This document shows positions 38,768 to 49,740 of a DNA stretch of 64,000 nucleotides, in pieces (within the stretch, counting starts at the first letter, position 1; each line of letters starts with the position of its first letter). The position numbers and the translations under genes were made by a program. This stretch comes from Lottia gigantea (Eukaryota > Mollusca > Gastropoda > Lottiidae): the NCBI RefSeq assembly GCF_000327385.1, contig NW_008708898.1, forward strand, positions 244,934 through 308,933, written 5' to 3'. The notes under the pieces are model-generated. The model was not told the origin of the DNA. It saw only the letters and a program-made list of their open reading frames with translations, and did no database searches.

Positions 38768-39345
38768 AAAATCACCAGTATGAAATATTCAACCTTCAGT
38801 CGTACATTTTTGAATTTTTGAGGCAATTTTTGAGGCGATACTGAATAATTATACTAAGTTTTGTCGAAATCCATCAAGAATCACGCCTTTAAGTGTCAAC
38901 GATCTAAAAATCAAACGCGTTTTCAAAAACAATTGCACTCATACCAAGTTTCGTCAAAATCCGTCATGAATTGTGCTTTCTAAAGTGTTTACGAGCAAAA
39001 AATTTCAAGAACAAGGGCAATAACAACTCATACTTAATATTTTTAGATTTTCTGATTTTCAATAGGGTTCATTCTTGCGTGATAACACTCATTCTTGCGT
39101 GATAACACTCACACCAAGTTTCGTCAAAATCTGTCAAAAATGTGCATTCTAGAGTGTTTACGAGCTAAATAATCAACGTGTTTTCAAGAACAAGGGTAAT
39201 AACTCATACTATATATATTTCTATTCTGATTTTCAATAGGGTTCATCCTTGGTTGATAACAAATACAAACACCAAGTTTCATCGTAATCTGTCAAGAATT
39301 GTGCCTCCTAGAGTGTTTACAAGTAATTGTGGGCGGACATGGCAG
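38768..39345. repeat. TATACGCCCACAT-family element with internal tandem monomers
   Basis: It contains three to four diverged copies of a roughly 160-bp monomer (CAAGTTTCGTCAAAATCTGT, GAGTGTTTACGAGC, TTTTCAAGAACAAGGG, CAATAGGGTTCAT). The conserved left end seen at 37826 is missing or decayed. Confidence 0.75.
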
Positions 39346-40524
39346 GGTCTACTTCTTATTTCTGATAATTCTGGAATATGAGATAATAATTGTGTCATAG
39401 AAGGGGTAAATCTAAAAAACTTCTCAGACGCCCAATTTCCCCATCCAAAATACATAAAAGTTCTGGGAAGTATAAGCTTGCTCCAAAACCTATAAAGGGC
39501 AACAACTCCAATAAGTCAATCTGGCAGCTAATAAATCAACAGAATTGCAAAATATAGTTGCTCAATAAAACAGATGAAATATCAATGGAGAAAATATGTG
39601 TCCACATCCACTTACATGTTGATTCATAAACATGGACAGTCCATTATATTTCAGGTGCACAGCCTTTCATATGTTCATTAGCATTTATGCTATCTTAAAA
39701 TAAAATGGACTTCACGTGTTTGTCTCTACACAGACGAAGACATGTTCTTGTGCAACAGGTCTGTGCCCCAGGCAAGATGAAGCCAGTTCTGGAAATTGAC
39801 ACTTCCAAGATAAAACTTTGATTCATGTATATAAACATTTAAGCTAAGCATTTAGGTCTATTTCTTTGAAAACAATTAAATATAAATACTAAACAGACTT
39901 CTTATAACAAAATTTTAATGTTATTCAATATGACATTCTCACTATAAATATTCAGGATCTTCTTTGAACAGTCTAATAACTGAAATGAAAAAAAAACATG
40001 ATTATTTTATAGGAATCTCACTTTCTCTCAAAATTTGTCAATACTTTCAAACCTTCTATTCATATGATGCATCTAATGTCCTGAATTTACAAAATCTTTG
40101 AAAAAAATATGTTTTCTTGTTGAAAAGATCGTGTCAAAATTACAAAATTAAATTTTTCACTGAAATTCTTCATTTTGGACTAGCCTCTCCCCTTAATATT
40201 ATAATAATTTTATATGATACTACATGTATATATCATTATTATGTCAAATCCCACTTTGATACATTTTTACAGCTTCATTGTTCCCGCAAAGGCATCAGGT
40301 ATATAAATTATCTGTATTTGAATTACATGAAATATTCTTAGGTAGTATATATGTATTGCAGGTGAGAAAACTGCCAACTACATGGTTTTAAATGCAATAT
40401 TTCAATTGAAAATATGTCTGGTGCAAAGTTTCAAATATCTGACACAAATCGAATTGTGACGGACAATATGTCCAGCCCAATTTCTAGAGCTATTTCAAGC
40501 CTTGGTTTTAAGAAAACACCTACT

Positions 40525-41102
40525 TTATTCCCAAGTTGCAAATCGTATTTTTCCATTATTATCTATACTTCTAAATACATGATGTCTCTTTAATCTTTCG
40601 TAGTCTTTCTTATCATCATAATTACTGAAATGGAAGGAAGAAAGAAACCACAATTTTCACAGAGATAAACATACAGGTTGACAAGAAAAAGCTAGTCCTT
40701 GACCAAACATCTTATTATTATTGTTATTCTTAATGAGCAAAAACATAAATTTACTAAAGCAATCAAACATACACTCAAAGCAAATAGACTGGAGACTGAG
40801 CTCTAAGACAAGAGTTGTTCTATGACAGCATCACAGAATTCCTTGCTAACTGGTCCATTACAAACTCAATCTAGAATTAACTACAGATATTATGAAAAAA
40901 AACATAAGATTACAAACAGGATTATAACTAGTACTTACTCAATCCATTTTTGAAAAGTAATCATACGTCTTCGTTCAACAAAAACAACATAAGCCAAACC
41001 ACTTACTACTGCTGCTACACCAGATATTAAAAAATGTTTCCTTAATCTGTTGTCATTTAAATTCTGGAGAGCTGGTCTCGCAATTTTAGTTGGTACAGAC
41101 AT
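40525..41102 (-). CDS. COX6C: Cytochrome c oxidase subunit 6C
   Basis: Two coding exons, 41102-40939 and 40624-40525, join in phase 2 to give 87 aa (vertebrate COX6C is about 75). The protein has a short N-terminus (MSVPTKIARPALQN), RLRKHFLISGVAAVVSGLAY as the single membrane helix, then a basic FVERRRMITFQKWID and NYDDKKDYERLKRHHVFRS. This lines up by eye with human [20 protein letters not shown] and NYDVMKDFEEMRKAGIFQS. COX6C is a small nuclear-encoded, inner-membrane subunit of respiratory complex IV. The ATG directly follows a TTTCAG acceptor, so an untranslated first exon lies upstream on the minus strand (see 43759-43860). The stop TAA lies inside a canonical AATAAA (40529-40524 on the minus strand). 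The C-terminal tail after HVFRS is longer than in vertebrates. Confidence 0.92.
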
Positions 41103-41130
41103 CTGAAATTCAGACATAATGTTAAAGAAA

Positions 41131-41435
41131 GATAGTTTGCAAGGCAAGATAATATACCCCCACTGACAGATTTGATTTTGAAAAAATTATTTAGCAGTAG
41201 AGTAACAATCACAAGTATGAAAAAAATCTGTCCAGAATTGTGTCTTCTAGGGCATTCATGAGCTAAAAACTAGAGCAAATACTCATACTAAATATTTTTC
41301 TGATTTTTAATAGAGTTCATCTTTCCGTGATAACAAACATTCACAGAATTGTGAATGTGAGAGTTTTTACATGCAATAGGGGACCAACAGACATAAATGA
41401 CGCCATTATATTTGTAATATCATGTGGGAGTATAA
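41131..41435. repeat. TATACGCCCACAT-family element, diverged copy next to COX6C
   Basis: It starts GATAGTTTGCAAGGCAAG-ATAATATACCCCCACTG and ends CATGTGGGAGTATAAAAA. It begins 28 bases upstream (on the minus strand) of the COX6C ATG exon. Confidence 0.75.
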
Positions 41436-42125
41436 AAAGTATCGAGGATTTTATATCACCAACGCTATAAATAATAATAAAATATATCACGGTATGGGGC
41501 CATTCTGACTATATAATAGTACTTGGTAGTTACACAAAAAAACAGTGAAAAGATGCGAAAATAACTCATAAAACAGGGCCTAGACTATTCCAGCCACTAA
41601 CTGCCAAAATATCTATCAGAGGCTGGAATAGAAGTAAATATTTCGGACTAGTCACTGGAACAGGGACTGGTATCATACTGTTTGTTAAAAGAATTGAAAA
41701 AGAATACTTTTCACCGATATGTAATAAGATAAAAGGAAACAACAAATGTTGGGGGAAAAAATTGCATTTGTACAAAAGAAGGTTGAAATTGTTCATGTTA
41801 TTATTCCTCAAATAAAATACAACATTCCATGGCGATCATTTCTACAGTCTAAAACGAATCCTCTCAGCTTATTTTATAAGCACGTCGGTTTAATCGTCCA
41901 CTGAAATATTCACGAATTAAGCTTATACTTTCAATCGAGTCTATTGCATGTCCCGAATGAAAAGGGAACCAATCTTTGTGCAGCATCATTAGAGCAATCA
42001 ATTTTACATCTTTAATGCACAAACCTAATAAGTTTTGATTTCAATTATAACTGTTCTAGTCTAGCGAATTAATCGTCTCCTATCCTTATCTTATAAAAAT
42101 ATGCCATTTTGTTGAAAAAGCTTTT

Positions 42126-42218
42126 CTGAAAGACTCAATCTGATTGGTCAATAATGATTTCAAAAAATCTTTTTATTATTCAGAGACTATTATTGACCAA
42201 TCAGATTGAGTCTTTCAG
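42126..42218. repeat. Perfect 30-bp inverted repeat (hairpin / MITE)
   Basis: Arms 42126-42155 and 42189-42218 are perfect reverse complements (CTGAAAGACTCAATCTGATT, then GGTCAATAAT) with a 33-base AT-rich loop. Both arms are flanked outward by a further GCTTTT...AAAGC-like match with small gaps. Such perfection suggests a recent foldback insertion. Confidence 0.8.
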
Positions 42219-42288
42219 AAACGCTTTTCTGCTGACTATAATTCCAAGGACAACTTAAAGACGAGTTCGAAGAACAATGATTTGAAAA

Positions 42289-43125
42289 GATAGCTTGCCA
42301 GGCAAGGTAATATACGCCCATGGCAGGTTTGATTTTGAGTACACATATTTAGCAGTACAGTAACCATCACCAGTATGAAAATACACTTCTTTTGAACTCT
42401 TAAGGGCAATAATGAATAATATTGAGTTTGAGTTATTGCCTTTGTTCTTAAACGTGTTCAATTTTCAGCTCGTGAAAACTCTAGAAAGGCAAATATTCAA
42501 TCTTCAGCGCGGAACTGAATAATAAAACCAAGTTTTGTCAATATCCAGCAAGAATCATGCCTTTTAGTGTTTAAGGGCTAAATTTGAAAGCGTTTTCAAG
42601 AACAAGGGCAATAACTCATAATAAATGTTTTCCAATTCTTCTGATTTTCAATAGGGTTCATCCTTGGGTGATTACGAACATTCACACCAAGTTTCATCAA
42701 AATCCATCAAGAATTGTGCCTTCTAGAGTGAATTGAAGGCGTTTTCAAGAACAAGGACAATGACTCATACTAAATATTTTTCGATTTATCTAATTTTCAA
42801 TAGGGTTTATCCTTGGTTGATAACAAACACTCATGCCAAGTATCGTCAAATTCCGTCAAGAATTGTACCATTCTAGAGTGTTTACGAGATAAAAATTGAA
42901 CGCGTTCTCAAGAACAAGGGCAATAACTCATACTAAGTATTTTTCGATTCTCCCGATTTTCAATAGGGTCTATCCTTGGGTAATTACAAACACTTACACC
43001 AAGTTTTGTCAAAATCCATCAAGAATTGTGCCAATTGAGCCCTCTAGAGTGTTTACGAGTAATTGTGGACGGATGGACAGACATGGGTGACGGCAATATA
43101 CGACCCCCATTTCATGTGGGCGTAT
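42289..43125. repeat. TATACGCCCACAT-family element, near-complete with about four 160-bp monomers
   Basis: The left end is GATAGCTTGCCAGGCAAGG-TAATATACGCCCA and the right end is TTCATGTGGGCGTATAAAAA. Between them are tandem monomers of about 150-165 bp marked by GTTTTCAAGAACAAGG at about 42590, 42740 and 42905, each followed by CAATAGGGT-TATCCTTGG and CAAGTTT-GTCAAAAT. There is no coding frame. The plan of two conserved ends and a few ~160-bp monomers recalls non-autonomous elements known from bivalves. Confidence 0.85.
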
Positions 43126-43758
43126 AAAAAAAAGTGACTGTCGAAATAAGATTAGTAAAACGTATGAGTAATTCATTGAAACAACATAAGAATATGGCCC
43201 ACATTGCGTTCCATAGAATTTTTCTGCTGACATGGAATCTGCTAAATGTGTCACACCACATGAATTTGATCACTGGGATTACGATTAAGGCTTGTGGGTT
43301 TAAATGGAAAATTGCGACGTAGGTTGACTTTGTGGCACATGTTGATTGTTGACACATGTCAATTATTTATCATTTCAGGAGATGCACAAATTAAAGTTAG
43401 CACAAAACATTGCTGTATTAACACTTTCAGCCATTTTTAGCACAGATGCAAGGTGTTTTCACTTAGTAAAACGACTTTTTTCCCCTCCCCCAGCATCCGT
43501 TGTTTCCCCTTCTCTTTTAATTACATTTTAACTTGTTTCAACAAACAGTATCTGTGGTCACTAGGCTTAGAAGCCTACTAGTAGGCCAAAATTGCAACAA
43601 AGCAAAGAAAAGTAAGAGATTTAGACATAGATAAATAACTTATATAAAGAAACAAAACATTGTAAAATTGACCACTGTCCAGTACTGGTACAAAAGTCCA
43701 TGGATTAAAAACTAAAACCTGCATTTAGTTTTAATTTGCTAGAAAATACAATAATAAC

Positions 43759-43860
43759 CTTGAGTTGTGAGATTTGTGTCGACCTTTTATAAATGGCGAC
43801 CAATCACGTGACAGGAAGAATTGAGTTCGATACATCCGGAAAGCCATAACTTTGAGTTCG
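43759..43860 (-). promoter_or_regulatory. Probable COX6C promoter and untranslated first exon
   Basis: Read on the minus strand, this CpG-containing patch has an ETS-type site (TTTCCGGATG), a second (CTTCCTG), an E-box (CACGTG), an inverted CCAAT box (ATTGG) and a YY1-like CGCCAT. These are followed by TATAAAA, and an AAG|gttatt donor at 43759/43758. ETS, YY1 and CCAAT sites are typical of nuclear genes for mitochondrial proteins. The donor would splice to the acceptor just before the COX6C ATG. This is inference; no transcript is available. Confidence 0.45.
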
Positions 43861-44307
43861 TTTTATGCTTGTTACCATTACTGGTTATACTGTCTAAACT
43901 ATATCGCATAAAGGTACCCACGGTTGTCAAGATAGATTGTGCTTGACTCAAAGCATGTCTTCGATAACATAATATATTACTTTTGCTATTTTTTTGGATT
44001 AGATCACAGATTTTGCGTACAGACTATGGTTCAAAAACAGGTTAATTTCTCAACAGAAACTAGAAAAGAATGACTGTACAAAGACGAAATCGTATCGCTC
44101 TATTCTTCGTAGAGGCCTATTTTCTTTAGGATCTGCTGTTTTGTCAACACATATAATGATAGCCTATAACAATAATCAGAACAAGAACGTAAATTTTCTT
44201 TCATTTCATTGTTAGACAATTAACTTGTAGTCCTAGACTCATGGTCAGAACATTCAGGATCTTTTATGAACAGCCAATCCTCATAAACACCAAAAATGTA
44301 TGAATTT

Positions 44308-45090
44308 TATACGCCCACATCGAAATGTGGACGTATTTGCCGTTGCCCACATTTGTTGTATGCACGATAGAGGTTACAGTTTTTATCTCATCTTGATGAA
44401 ACTTGGTATTCATGTATAGGCCTATATTGATGAGATCTCGGTCAAGTTCGAAATTGGTAATAATCAGATGAACGGCTTCAGAGTTATTGCCCTTGACTTA
44501 GTAAAAACGCGTTAAATTTGGCTTGTGTGCACGATAAAGGCTGCAATTTTTTATCTCATCTTGATGAAACTTGGTATGCATGTATATATTGATGAGATCC
44601 CGGTCAAGTTCGAAATTGGTAATAATCGGATGAACGGTTTCAGAGTAATTGCCCTTGACTTAGTAAAAAAACGCGTTAAATTTGGCTTGTATGCACGATA
44701 AAGGCTGCAATTTTTATCCGATCTTGATGAAACTTGGTATGCATGTATATATTGATGAGATCTCGGTCAAGTTCGAAATTGGTAATAACGAGATGAACGG
44801 TTTCAGAGTTATTGCCCTCGACTTAGTAAAGACGCGTTAAATTTGGCTTGTATGCACGATAAAGACTGTTATTGCCCTTGAATTAATTCATTGCGTCTAG
44901 TTTGGCTCGTGGGCCTGATAGAGATTACATCTATTATTCGATCTTGATGAAACTTGGTATGAGATCTCAGTAAAGCTTGAAATTAGTAAAAATCGGATGA
45001 TTGGTTTCACATATTAAATCACTACAGACTTTGTTATCATTTCTGACAGCTGGTAGTGGGCGTATGTTACCTTGCCTGGCAAGCTATCTT
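44308..45090. repeat. TATACGCCCACAT-family element with four 164-bp monomers, inverted relative to 42289
   Basis: It opens with an inverted repeat (TATACGCCCACAT ... ATGTGGACGTAT) and closes with GGGCGTATGTTACCTTGCC-TGGCAAGCTATC, the reverse complement of the left end at 42289. Monomers begin with TGCACGATA at about 44361, 44528, 44692 and 44853 (spacing 167, 164, 161) and include CTTGATGAAACTTGGTATGC and GATGAACGGTTTCAGAGT. These monomers differ from those at 42289, so two monomer types share one pair of ends. Confidence 0.85.
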
Positions 45091-45344
45091 TAAGGCATTT
45101 TATCCTCCATAAACATAATGCGTAGAAGATTTCCGCGGATTTAAAATATTAAGCCTATTTTTACCACTGCTCTTTAGTGGAAGGGTTTGACATAGGCCAG
45201 CTCTCAAAAGCACTATATATATATCGGAGATGCGATCTACGGATCAATATGGTGGTTATGTAGGCCATATGAAAAAAAAGTTTTTTTGACAAGGTTAAAC
45301 GCTTTTGTTGCATAGTATAAGACTTGATATTTTCAAGCGCTAAC

Positions 45345-45880
45345 GAGAAGTCGAGAAACGACAAAGCGAGGAAAAAGGCTAGAAAGCGAGGGTAAAAATA
45401 GGTGCGGAAAAGGGCGAGAAAGGCGAGGAAAAAGGCGAGAAAGCAAGGAAAATTTAGCCTTTTTACTCTCGCTTTCTCGCCTTTTTCTTCGCCTTTTTCC
45501 TTGTCTTTTCCCCGCTTTCTCGCCTTTTTCCTCGCTTTCTCGACTTCTCGCCTTTTTTCCTAGCCTTTTTTACTCTCGCTTTCTCGCCTTTTTCCTCATA
45601 TTTTTTTACCATCGCTTTCTTATGGAAGCCCACGAGAAGTCGAGAGACGACAAAGCGAGGAAAAAGGTGAAATGAAATGAATGGAGTTTTACGTCCTACT
45701 CTTCTGCACCTTATGGGCTACTGAAGACGGGAGGAAAAGGGTGAGAAAGCGAGGGTAAAAAAAGGCGAGGAAAAAGACGAGGAAAAAGGCGAAGAAAAAG
45801 ACGAGGAAAAAGACGAAAAAAAGGCGAGAAAGCGAGGAAAAAGGCGGGAAAGCGAGGAAAAAGGCTAGAAAAATTCAGTG
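45345..45880. repeat. Alternating purine and pyrimidine GCGAGGAAAAAGGC arrays
   Basis: Irregular repeats of GCGAGAAAGGCGAGGAAAAA appear as purine strand at about 45345-45450 and 45630-45670, as pyrimidine strand (TTTCTCGCCTTTTTCCTCGC) at about 45462-45610, and again as purine at 45730-45870. A shared GAGAAGTCGAGA-ACGACAAAGCGAGG block starts two of the purine arrays. Adjacent opposite-strand arrays can pair into long hairpins or form triplexes. Not coding. Confidence 0.8.
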
Positions 45881-47607
45881 CACATTTTTTTTTCAAACTG
45901 TTAATTTAATTGAATTAATGAAAAATAAAAAAAAAAATAGAAACATACGAAATTTTCTTTTTTTTTTATTATATTAATCAAAAGTAACACATATTCCTTC
46001 AAAATAATGAGTTTTGCTATTGTTCCATGAATACGGTATTTTGCATTTTGTATTTGAAATCGGTACCCATGTCGTTTGGTCCTTTCCGTTAACTGTAATC
46101 GAATGAGAATCTAGCATTAAGTCGGTTTTGTTTATTAAAGAATAAAAATTGTATATATATGTTTACGGAATGGAATGGGGAACAAACAAATGCGTCTCCT
46201 ATTTCTATTTTGAATCTTTCCGTATATTAACTCATGTTTACCCCTTGTTCTTCATTTCTTCGGATACGTGTATACCAGAATATATTCCATTGTGTTTTTG
46301 TCAAAAGCCTATTATGTAATATAACTATGGTCCTTGGATTCGATTTATATAGGCGAAGAAAAAGGCGAGGAAAAGGACGAGAAAGCGAGGGTACAAAAAA
46401 GCTTTCTCGCCTTTTTCCTCACCTTTTTTTACCCTCGCTTTCTCGTCCTTTTCTTCGCCTTTTTCCTCGCCTTTTTCTTCCTCGCCTTTTTCCTCGCTGT
46501 CTCATGGGCGAGAAGTCGAGAGTAGATATGGCCGCAGTTTGTGTATGGTGTCCGTCTTTTCACATAAAGATAATTATGTGACCACCGTGGATATTGGCCT
46601 ACTAACATGAACTACAATTACGATTACAGTTAAACCCCCTGCCTTCTTATTGTATTCAAATAAGAATGTACAACTAACAAGTCTAAGCTGTGATGACATC
46701 CGATATTTTGTCTCGATTTAAGAGTATTATTACAGTATATAGAAAAAATGGACGACTGTTCCTTCTCAAGAGTCAAACAGTTCAAGAACTTTATAAATTA
46801 TTTTTTGTCCTAAAGAAAACCAGGCTTAATAAAAGGAATGGGTCGATGGAGACATGTCAGTTACATTGCCAATAATCATGCAAATGAAGGGACGTAATCG
46901 AATTCATCGTCCTTCGTCTGCTTCGGCCCAGGATGCGAACTTAATAGAGACGTGTTTTAAATTTGGGGGCGGGCGAAAATCGATTGATTTACAGAATCTA
47001 CAAATTGATTTGGTTGGAACTAATTCAATTTCTTGACACCAGTGAGTTGATATGCAGAACGTTATCTGAACGTCAGCGTGAGATTTTTGTCAATTTGGTC
47101 ATTTTAATCTAAACGCACAACCAAATGATAAATAACGAACTGACTGGGTAACCGAGATGGCGTACGATCTCACTAGTACAAAATTTGTGTCTGGCTTATC
47201 TTTTCAAAACAGCAATCGGCTGAAAAATATCCACAAAAAAAGAACAAAAATTATTTAGCTTGAGAGCGACTTGTTCAACGAAATACTTAACAGATGGCAG
47301 CCAGCTAGAGTCAAATAAACTACCTATACTATGGATTGTCTACACCATCAAGGTGTGGGCAAACACCAATTAAATATCCTGTACAACTCTGTAATTTCTG
47401 TTAACGTCCTTGTAATGTACTTTTTCTAACCTCTGTCAATAATAGAATCGAAGGGTAGGCCTATGTCATAAATGACAGAATTTCTCGGAATACTAAGCGT
47501 ATGTATTGATACATACCAAGACAATCTTACGGTGATTAATGTCATTACACCACTCTTGCATCTTGTAGATGTACGTCTTCTCTGTGATGTTACCTTTAAA
47601 ATGAATC
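45881..47607. other. Gene-poor region between low-complexity arrays and the TTAA element
   Basis: Contains the array at 46352-46520 and otherwise unique AT-rich DNA. A few short open frames (for example 46854-47036) have no recognisable domain, splice signals or repeats. Confidence 0.4.
46352..46520. repeat. Second GCGAGGAAAAAGGC inverted array
   Basis: Purine part 46352-46400, pyrimidine part 46402-46500, ending in GGGCGAGAAGTCGAGAG, the same edge block as at 45349. It is a separate copy of the same unit 0.5 kb away. Confidence 0.8.
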
Positions 47608-48108
47608 TTAAAGGGGCATTCCACTTTTTTTGTAAAACATTTTCATTATCAAAAACGTCATACATTAATCCTGCAAATATTTCTAAAGTATGCTATATTT
47701 ATCTTACATGTATCTACTTGATAAAACTGAATTTGGTTTAAAAGGGTTAATTAAATACTAAGAATACTAATTGTTAATTGAGCAGTTTGACATAGTTTCG
47801 GTGATTGTTTTTATAATAACTCGTTAGATTTAGTTGAAATCTTTAGAAAACGTAGGAGATATATTTCTCTACAATAAGGCGTTTATTTTACTCGAATCCG
47901 TACAGTAGTCTTCTAACAGCTTGCAAAAAGCATAACGAACTGTAAAAGGTTACGTAACCTTTTAAGTAAAGTTTTGGCGCTAAAAAATTGACGGCTGGAT
48001 TTTCAAATTAAAAGTTTAAAAATACGTTATTCTATAGATTTTGGTTTGCAGTTTTCACAAATTTGAACAAATAATTTTTTCGACCTATAAATAGGAATGT
48101 CTCTTTAA
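47608..48108. mobile_element. TTAA-flanked MITE-like element of about 500 bp
   Basis: Both ends are bordered by TTAA (47608-47611 and 48105-48108). The inner termini are inverted matches: AGGGGCATTCC at the left and AGAGACATTCC at the right (9 of 11). An exact 20-bp palindrome AAAAGGTTACGTAACCTTTT lies at 47944-47963. No coding frame. TTAA target sites suggest mobilisation by a piggyBac-like transposase, but the termini do not start with CCC as in typical piggyBac, so the superfamily is uncertain. Confidence 0.5.
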
Positions 48109-49740
48109 AGTCCGCAGAATTAAGTGATTTTGAGTTGTTCATTTGAATGATATTTATATGGAACCTCTATTGGGCATGGTAACTCCTAAGATTTCGGATC
48201 GTATCCATGGCAACAGGATATTGTCGACACTGAGAAAAATCTCTGCTTGAACACGGCTGTATATTAGTATCACATGTCATTGAACGACTGTGGGAAAGAA
48301 AAGTGTAACATCTTGAAGAAGAAATATTACAACTGTGAGAGGATACTCTTGTCCCATGAATTAAATTAGCGTTCGTGCGACATCAACAGGCTTTTAATCA
48401 CGTTAAAAACGCTAATTCTGTCCTTATGATTTAAAATCAGTAGGAAGACTTGTGCCGCCAGCTACAAACTTCTCATCAAGCCAGTCAGATAGGTGGCCTA
48501 TTAGCTATGTCATTTTTATTAGCAGAAAACTCGAGATATTTGTCACACTTAACACAAATAATTTTTCTGTCGCTATGTTGAGATTTCTACAGTTCTATAT
48601 AGTTTGAATAGACGACGACATTCTGAACATTCTTTCACACTTTAACAATAAAAAGTTGAAGATATAAAGCTACATTCAATGAAGAAATTTTCACGTTTTC
48701 AACAACAAATTCCATTATTTGAATTCAATCCCCCCACCCATCCCTGAAACTCAGCGCCTTTCTACACGTGTACGATCATCATAAGACAGTCTGATTTTCA
48801 AAATAGGTATGGAAAGTTAGGTGCTCAAAATAATGAAAACTATGTACCAAAATCTAGAGAAATGTGTCCCCTACCTGTTATGAAAGTTTCGACCTAGACT
48901 ATCTTGCGCTAATTGTTAAAACGCAAGAACTATTTAAAATGTTTACGTAGGCTAAACTTGAAAAAGTAACAATGTTTTTGGAAGCTGGTGGAAACCTAAT
49001 GTGCGGGTTAAAGCTCATTTAAAGCAAAACTGTTTTACTTTTCTGAATGTTTCGAATTTTAACCGATAGACAAATAGTTAGCGAGCTCAAATTATAAGCC
49101 ACGTCATCACCATAGAATTATAATACATTGGAAGGTGAATCGAAATGTTTATCTGGTGGACTGTCTCTCTTAGACTGAAGAAAATCGCAAACGACGCCAT
49201 TCCAGAACGATGAAGTCTACTATAAACGGAGTTTGAATACTAGTTAAGTTTTGTTCAAACATTGGGACAAATAATAAATTCCGTCTAAAATTTTTTTCAA
49301 GATCTGACATATATAACTCTTTCGTTTTCCCAAAAGTGTCGTTTAAAAGAGATCTAGAGAAAAAGCATGTGGTTTGTGCTTCACCGATATGACAAAATGA
49401 TTTGATTTAAACTGCAACACCCTAATGATATTTTAATTGTTTGAAAAAATTTTGGATTTTGTGATTATAGACATCTATAAACGGCATTAGAAATATTTAT
49501 GCACTAAGGCATATATTTATAGTTAAAAGAAAGAGCTTATATTGTCTGGTAAATGACATAATATTTGATAGACATAAATGTCTGAATTGATCTACGACGC
49601 TTTGAGGTGCTTGGAGTGTGTATAAATGTCTTAAAAATGTTTATTACATTGTAACTATGTTTTTATTATTGTAAAAAGTGTTTGTAATATTGCTTTAATG
49701 TTTGGAAAACTGTATAAATATTGAATTTACTTCACACAAC
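48109..49740. other. Unique AT-rich DNA, no feature recognised
   Basis: I see no gene, clear repeat or RNA gene in this stretch on either strand. Confidence 0.5.

Larger units (their letters stand above)
35907..40524. other. Repeat-rich intergenic region left of COX6C
   Basis: No gene is supported. It holds three TATACGCCCACAT-family elements (36693-36995, 37826-38248, 38768-39345) separated by unique AT-rich DNA. The COX6C 3' end abuts its right side. Confidence 0.6.
41103..43758 (-). other. Putative first intron of COX6C, filled with repeats
   Basis: Between the COX6C ATG exon and the proposed promoter lie two TATACGCCCACAT-family elements (41131-41435, 42289-43125) and a perfect 30-bp hairpin (42126-42218). 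No separate gene was recognised. Confidence 0.5.

Noticed and set aside
41103-41147. Upstream in-frame Met codons extending COX6C (MPCKLSFFNIMSEFQ)
   Set aside because: A TTTCAG acceptor ends exactly before the ATG at 41102 and the extension has no likeness to COX6C, so it is intron read-through.
45711-46581. Open frames rich in Phe-Leu-Pro-Arg on both strands
   Set aside because: They are translations of the GCGAGGAAAAAGGC low-complexity arrays, whose unit length keeps several frames open.
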